Part shown: one piece after another, positions 60,302-64,000 of the stretch
Numbering within the stretch: position 1 is the stretch's first letter
How the letters are laid out: each line of letters starts with the position of its first letter
Assembly: GCA_016715645.1 (NCBI GenBank)
Contig: JADJZR010000013.1
Location: forward strand, 14,785 to 78,784
Reading direction: 5' to 3'
Source: Elusimicrobiota bacterium
GTDB taxonomy: Bacteria; Elusimicrobiota; Elusimicrobia; FEN-1173
DNA: 64,000 nt
The notes under the pieces: generated by a model
Seen by the model: only the letters and a program-made list of their open reading frames with translations
What the model was told of the DNA's origin: nothing
Databases searched by the model: none
Position numbers and translations under genes: made by a program

Positions 60302-60829
60302 TAAATTTATTTCTTTTCTTCTGTTCTTGCCGCGATGAGTCGGTTTAAGACTGTGGCAGTTGGGACAAAGGATTCTCAGATTCACAAGCCGATTGTCCGT
60401 TCGATCACCATTAATGTGATCCAATTCGAGCGGCAGATAGCCATCGGACGTTTTTTTTGCCCACCCGCATTCTTCACACGCCTTGCTTTTTAAACCCTCA
60501 GAAAACAGCCTTTTTTTTAGCTTAAAACTTTGAAAATTACTCCCCATGACAAGAATTTTACTCAGTGGAAGCCGGGGCTTTCCAATGCCTCGAAGACCGC
60601 GATTCCAGGCTTGGTGTTTAAAATGAGAGATATCCAACCCCAGCTCGGCAATATACTTACGGACCTGCGAATAATTTCCCCCCGCCTCCCTCAGCCCCAG
60701 TCGGATCAACAACTGCCGGTAGCTATAAACAGCGGGGACAGCGGATTTCAAGGTTGTCTCAGACCACTTACGCTCTCGCATGGACCGAATCATACAATTC
60801 GGCAAAGGCATAAACAACGGCACACGCAT
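60266..60829 (-). CDS. HNH endonuclease whose 3' end overlaps tRNA-Leu
   Basis: 187 residues from ATG 60829 (GAGG just upstream); ATG 60781 (MRERKWSETTL) fits family length better but lacks a ribosome site. N-terminal helix-turn-helix-like RKWSETTLKSAVPAVYSYRQ and GLREAGGNYSQVRKYIAELG; C-terminal HNH with CEECGWAKK, LELDHINGDRTDNRLVNLR and ILCPNCHSLKPTH (zinc C4, catalytic His). The last residues ARVVERQTHGT are encoded by the tRNA 5' half, and the TAA stop is the tRNA anticodon itself. Confidence 0.85.
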   Translation of the reverse strand: MRVPLFMPLPNCMIRSMRERKWSETTLKSAVPAVYSYRQLLIRLGLREAGGNYSQVRKYIAELGLDISHFKHQAWNRGLRGIGKPRLPLSKILVMGSNFQSFKLKKRLFSEGLKSKACEECGWAKKTSDGYLPLELDHINGDRTDNRLVNLRILCPNCHSLKPTHRGKNRRKEINLARVVERQTHGT

Positions 60830-60854
60830 AAACCTCGACTTCAGAAGATGCGGT

Positions 60855-62219
60855 TTATCCCCTTACCGACGGTAACCCCGCCAGGGCCATGGCCAGTTCG
60901 CCTTCGTCCAATTTTTGGTCCACTAATTTTCCGGCGTTGTAATCCATGTAGGCTTGCATATCGAAATGCCCGTGACCGCACAAATTGAACAGAATGGACC
61001 GGGAAACTCCCTCGGCCTTGCACTTCAACGCTTCGTCAATAGCGCCCCGTATGGCGTGGTTGGCTTCCGGCGCCGGCAAGATGCCCTCCGCCCGAGCGAA
61101 CTGGACTCCCGCCGAAAAACACCCCGTTTGATGATACGCCACAGCTTCAATCAAACCCAAATCCTTTACGTGGCTCACCAACGGCGCCATCCCGTGATAC
61201 CTCAACCCTCCGGAATGAAACCCCGGCGGTGTAAACGTGGACCCTAAGGTGTGCATTTTGGTCAACGGCGTCAAATGGGCCGTGTCGCCGAAATCGTAAG
61301 CGAACTTGCCTCGCGTCAAACTCGGACAGGCCGCGGGTTCCACCGCCACCACGCGGACTTTTTTCCCCCCGCGCAGTTGGGCCCCCAAAAACGGAAACAC
61401 CAGCCCACCAAAATTCGACCCTCCCCCTGTGCAGGCCACCAAAATATCGGGATAATCGTCGGCCATCGCCATCTGTTCCATGGCTTCCAACCCGACCACC
61501 GTCTGATGAAGAAGAACGTGGTTCAACACCGAACCCAAAGCGTAGTTGGTGTCGTCCCGTTGGGCGGCCACTTCCACGGCCTCGGATATGGCAATGCCCA
61601 AACTGCCCGGATGTTGGGGGTTCTTGGCCAATATGTCTCGCCCCGACTGGGTCTCGTTGGAGGGCGATGCCACACAGCGGGCCCCATAGGTTTCCATTAA
61701 GGCCCGCCGATAGGGTTTCTGATCGTAAGACACCCGTACCATAAAAACCTGAACATCAATGCCGAACAAGGCCCCCGCAAACGCCAACGACGATCCCCAT
61801 TGACCCGCCCCAGTTTCCGTGGCGATCTTTTTGATCCCCGCTTCCTTATTGTAAAACGCTTGAGGAACCGCGGTATTGGGTTTATGGCTTCCCGCGGGGC
61901 TGACACCCTCGTACTTGTAATAAATCCGCGCGGGCGTATCGAGCGCTTTTTCCAAACGGCGGGCCCGAAAAAGAGGCGACGGCCTCCATTGACGGTAAAT
62001 TTCCCGCACCGGTTCCGGAATTTCAACCTCCCGTTCCCGCGTCACTTCCTGTTGGATCAACGACATCGGAAACAGCGGTTCCAGGTCGCCCGGCGTCACC
62101 GGCGCGTGGGTGCCGGGATGCAACACCGCCGACGGCGGCGCCGGCAAATCGGCCACCAGGTTATACCACTGTTTCGGGATTTTCGATTCGTCGAGAAAAT
62201 ACTTAACTGTTTCGCTCAT
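60855..62219 (-). CDS. trpB: Tryptophan synthase beta chain, TrpB2 type
   Basis: 454 residues, longer than TrpB1 and with TrpB2 hallmarks. PLP lysine K113 in GSHKPNTA, ETGAGQWGSSLA, and the phosphate-binding ACTGGGSNFGG are present; N-terminal YNLVADLPAPP is characteristic. It condenses indole with serine; TrpB2 often stands alone, as here, without trpA. AGGAG precedes ATG. Confidence 0.94.
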   Translation of the reverse strand: MSETVKYFLDESKIPKQWYNLVADLPAPPSAVLHPGTHAPVTPGDLEPLFPMSLIQQEVTREREVEIPEPVREIYRQWRPSPLFRARRLEKALDTPARIYYKYEGVSPAGSHKPNTAVPQAFYNKEAGIKKIATETGAGQWGSSLAFAGALFGIDVQVFMVRVSYDQKPYRRALMETYGARCVASPSNETQSGRDILAKNPQHPGSLGIAISEAVEVAAQRDDTNYALGSVLNHVLLHQTVVGLEAMEQMAMADDYPDILVACTGGGSNFGGLVFPFLGAQLRGGKKVRVVAVEPAACPSLTRGKFAYDFGDTAHLTPLTKMHTLGSTFTPPGFHSGGLRYHGMAPLVSHVKDLGLIEAVAYHQTGCFSAGVQFARAEGILPAPEANHAIRGAIDEALKCKAEGVSRSILFNLCGHGHFDMQAYMDYNAGKLVDQKLDEGELAMALAGLPSVRG

Positions 62220-62252
62220 AGGGATCTCCTTGTCCGCGGAGTCCCTATTCTA

Positions 62253-63347
62253 TCAAAACGTGTTGAGCGCGTTGATCAAAAGCCGCAACCGGCCAAAATT
62301 AAACCGATTGAACGGGAACACCAGCCGAGGAAGGTTTAAGAAATCCGACTCTTCTTCCAACGGTCCCTGATTGACGAAATGGGCTCCCTTCAACAAAATG
62401 TCTTTAAACTGGCTTTCCAACCGATCCACCCCGGACTGGGGAATGGGCCGTTGAAGGCGAATAACCATTCGGTCCCGAACATAGCGAACCGAATGGTAAT
62501 TTTTATAAAACCCCGCGATCTCGTCGGCCGCCTTGTTGACCGAGTCGGTGACCATAAAAAGGTTGAAATCTTCTTCGGCGATCTTGCCCCGTTTTAGCAA
62601 GTGCTTGCGGATGTAACGTTCCCAATCTTTCCAGTAATCGCCCCCGGGCGTATCGATGAAGACGATCGGCATGGGGTCGGCCTTGCCGGTTTGCACCAAA
62701 GTCAACACTTCCATGCCCTCGTCGTGGGTGCCGAACCCGCCGGGGAACAACGCCACGGCGTTGGCCTCTTTGACGAACATCAGCTTACGCGTAAAGAAAA
62801 ACCGACAATCGATAAACCGGTCGCCACGATCCACATAGGCGTTGGTGCTTTGTTCGTAGGGCAGACGGATGTTGATGCCAAAACTGTTTTCAGGCCCGGC
62901 GCCCTGGTTACCCGCCTGCATGATGCCCGGCCCGGCCCCGGTAATGACCATAAATCCTCTCTGAACCATTTTACGCGCGAAGGCTCGGGCCTGTTTGTAG
63001 TCCATGTCCGACGGCCGGGTTCGAGCCGACCCAAAGATCGTCACTTTCCGTCGATTACGATAGGGTCCGAACACGCGGAAACCAAACCGCAGTTCGCGCA
63101 GGGAACGGCTTAATATTTTTGCGTCCCCCCGAGGCAGTTGGGAATGCTGGGTTTTGAGAGCCGTCACCACAATTTCCCGCACCAAATCGCTGATGTCTTC
63201 TTCCGCCACGTCGGACACCCGCGCCCGCTGGACCAGCGCGTCGATTTGGGCGGTAATTTCCGGATCCCACGCGTTGAACGATTCGGTGCGGGAGTCTTCG
63301 GGAAACCGCATTTCGTTTTGCGGGGGAGGAACCGGTGGTTGGGTCAT
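62253..63347 (-). CDS. LOG-family Rossmann protein (TIGR00730-like)
   Basis: 364 residues, larger than the ~190-residue core because of an N-terminal helical extension (PEITAQIDALVQRARVSDVA). The core has VTIFGSARTRPSDMDYKQA, MVITGAGPGIMQAGNQGAG and the family motif PGGFGTHDEGMEV. LOG proteins are nucleoside 5'-monophosphate phosphoribohydrolases, some producing cytokinin-like bases; the long type may have another role. It lies 33 bp upstream of trpB. Confidence 0.9.
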   Translation of the reverse strand: MTQPPVPPPQNEMRFPEDSRTESFNAWDPEITAQIDALVQRARVSDVAEEDISDLVREIVVTALKTQHSQLPRGDAKILSRSLRELRFGFRVFGPYRNRRKVTIFGSARTRPSDMDYKQARAFARKMVQRGFMVITGAGPGIMQAGNQGAGPENSFGINIRLPYEQSTNAYVDRGDRFIDCRFFFTRKLMFVKEANAVALFPGGFGTHDEGMEVLTLVQTGKADPMPIVFIDTPGGDYWKDWERYIRKHLLKRGKIAEEDFNLFMVTDSVNKAADEIAGFYKNYHSVRYVRDRMVIRLQRPIPQSGVDRLESQFKDILLKGAHFVNQGPLEEESDFLNLPRLVFPFNRFNFGRLRLLINALNTF

Positions 63348-63359
63348 AAAAGCGTCCTT

Positions 63360-64000
63360 TTAATTGTCGTAATGACGGGCGGTTTCTTCCAATGTCGACT
63401 CACACGGTCGAACAAGGACCCGCCGGAAACTCTGTTTTAAATAGTGAGCGCCCAAAAATGCCAACGCATGCAACTCCCGCAAACGGGGAAAAACGTCCAA
63501 AAAGGCCCTCTCTCGGGCGGAGGGAGGAGCCCCCGCAGACCGTTCGACGTTGTTGCCGTCAAGATCAATCGACGCCGTGCGCGACGGCACCGACAAGCCC
63601 ATCCAGCGGACGGCCGCGTCGGCCGCTTCTTGCCCCATCAACCGGAAGTCTGACATTTTTCCCCCAGCCACGGTAAACATCCCCGGCGCAACGGGAGCAT
63701 GATCAAACACCCGAAATCCCCGCGACAACAGTTTTTCCGGACCCGTTTGACCCAACAGAGGCCGCGCTCCCACGGTGGTGGAATCATACCGAGTCGGAAA
63801 TTCGGGGAAATACCGGCGACACGAAGCCAGGAGGTATTCGATTTCGTTCGTCGTGGTTTGCAGAGAGTTCGGGTCTCCGTTATAAGCCAAGTCCGTGGGG
63901 CCCACCCATGTTTTTCCCCGGCCCGGGAGAACAAAAACGTATCGGTCCCGATCGACCGCTTCCAACAGCAGTCCCACGGGAAACGGCGATCGCCCCAGCA
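63360..64000 (-). CDS. glpD: FAD-dependent glycerol-3-phosphate dehydrogenase, C-terminal part
   Basis: The frame is open to the right edge, so the start lies beyond 64000. Visible: YVFVLPGRGKTWVGPTDLAY, a GlpD-type substrate-side segment; YLLASCRRYFP; GARPLLGQTG; GMFTVAGGKMSDFRLMGQEA near the C-terminal FAD region. The FAD-binding N-terminus is missing from the window. It oxidises glycerol-3-phosphate to DHAP and feeds electrons to quinone. Twelve bases upstream of the LOG gene. Confidence 0.85.
   Translation of the reverse strand, partial: LGRSPFPVGLLLEAVDRDRYVFVLPGRGKTWVGPTDLAYNGDPNSLQTTTNEIEYLLASCRRYFPEFPTRYDSTTVGARPLLGQTGPEKLLSRGFRVFDHAPVAPGMFTVAGGKMSDFRLMGQEAADAAVRWMGLSVPSRTASIDLDGNNVERSAGAPPSARERAFLDVFPRLRELHALAFLGAHYLKQSFRRVLVRPCESTLEETARHYDN

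Noticed and set aside
1..64000. CRISPR arrays, insertion sequences or prophage
   Set aside because: No regularly spaced repeat arrays, transposase or phage structural genes were seen; repeats present are short palindromes or the tRNA-end duplication.

Overview
The window is 64 kb of chromosomal DNA from an uncultured bacterium. It is fairly GC-rich (judged by eye), densely coded and mostly in long minus-strand operons. Outer-membrane-type proteins, lipoproteins, ResB/CcsA cytochrome c maturation, FabV, a class II photolyase, TrpB2 and a giant secreted protein with an N-terminal HIQDAH-type domain point to a diderm candidate-phylum lineage such as Elusimicrobiota or Omnitrophota. That placement is inference from gene content; no 16S rRNA is present.

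Layout. 0-1.2 kb: a partial unknown ORF and an RHH/PIN toxin-antitoxin pair. 1.2-5.3 kb (-): a system II cytochrome c operon (receiver protein, His-rich lipoprotein, ResB, CcsA). 5.5-15.3 kb (-): a complete F-type ATP synthase locus (atpZ/I-B-E-F-H-A-G-D-C) interrupted by unrelated genes: an MNT/HEPN pair between atpA and atpG; a DUF5678 protein, a retropepsin-like protein and a beta-barrel-like protein between atpG and atpD; and a Yip1-like membrane protein between atpD and atpC. 15.4-18.5 kb: a rhomboid-like protein without the expected catalytic serine motif, a cold-shock protein, FolD and a lipid kinase. 18.6-21.7 kb (+): typA-fabV. 21.8-34.1 kb (-): a ten-CxxC membrane protein, a Fe-S PD-(D/E)XK nuclease, TldD, a GAF/PAS histidine kinase, GltD and GltB. 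34.2-40.6 kb (+): DUF486, photolyase, dnaX, recR, a CheY-like receiver and a PhoB/PhoR pair. 40.6-44.1 kb (+): a Pho-box-like array driving a secreted protein, then amt-glnK. 44.1-51 kb (-): an HTH-receiver regulator and an AddA/AddB-like pair. 51-52 kb (-): a PRMT-like methyltransferase. 52.3-59.3 kb (+): one giant secreted protein broken into four reading frames. 59.4-64 kb (-): a MazF-type toxin-antitoxin pair, tRNA-Leu(UAA) overlapped by an HNH nuclease gene, trpB, a LOG-family protein and a partial glycerol-3-phosphate dehydrogenase.

Two themes stand out. First, three distant promoters share one architecture: TTACAA hexamers at 11-bp period, a TTAAGG 10 bp further on, then a -10 hexamer 20-21 bp downstream. 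They precede the receiver/cytochrome c operon, the secreted protein beside phoBR, and the giant protein gene, which suggests a small PhoB-type regulon. Second, several conserved genes (gltB, dnaX, addB and the giant gene) are frameshifted. Most of the breaks fall at G or C runs, so either consensus errors or slipped-strand variation is at work, and the raw reads should decide which.
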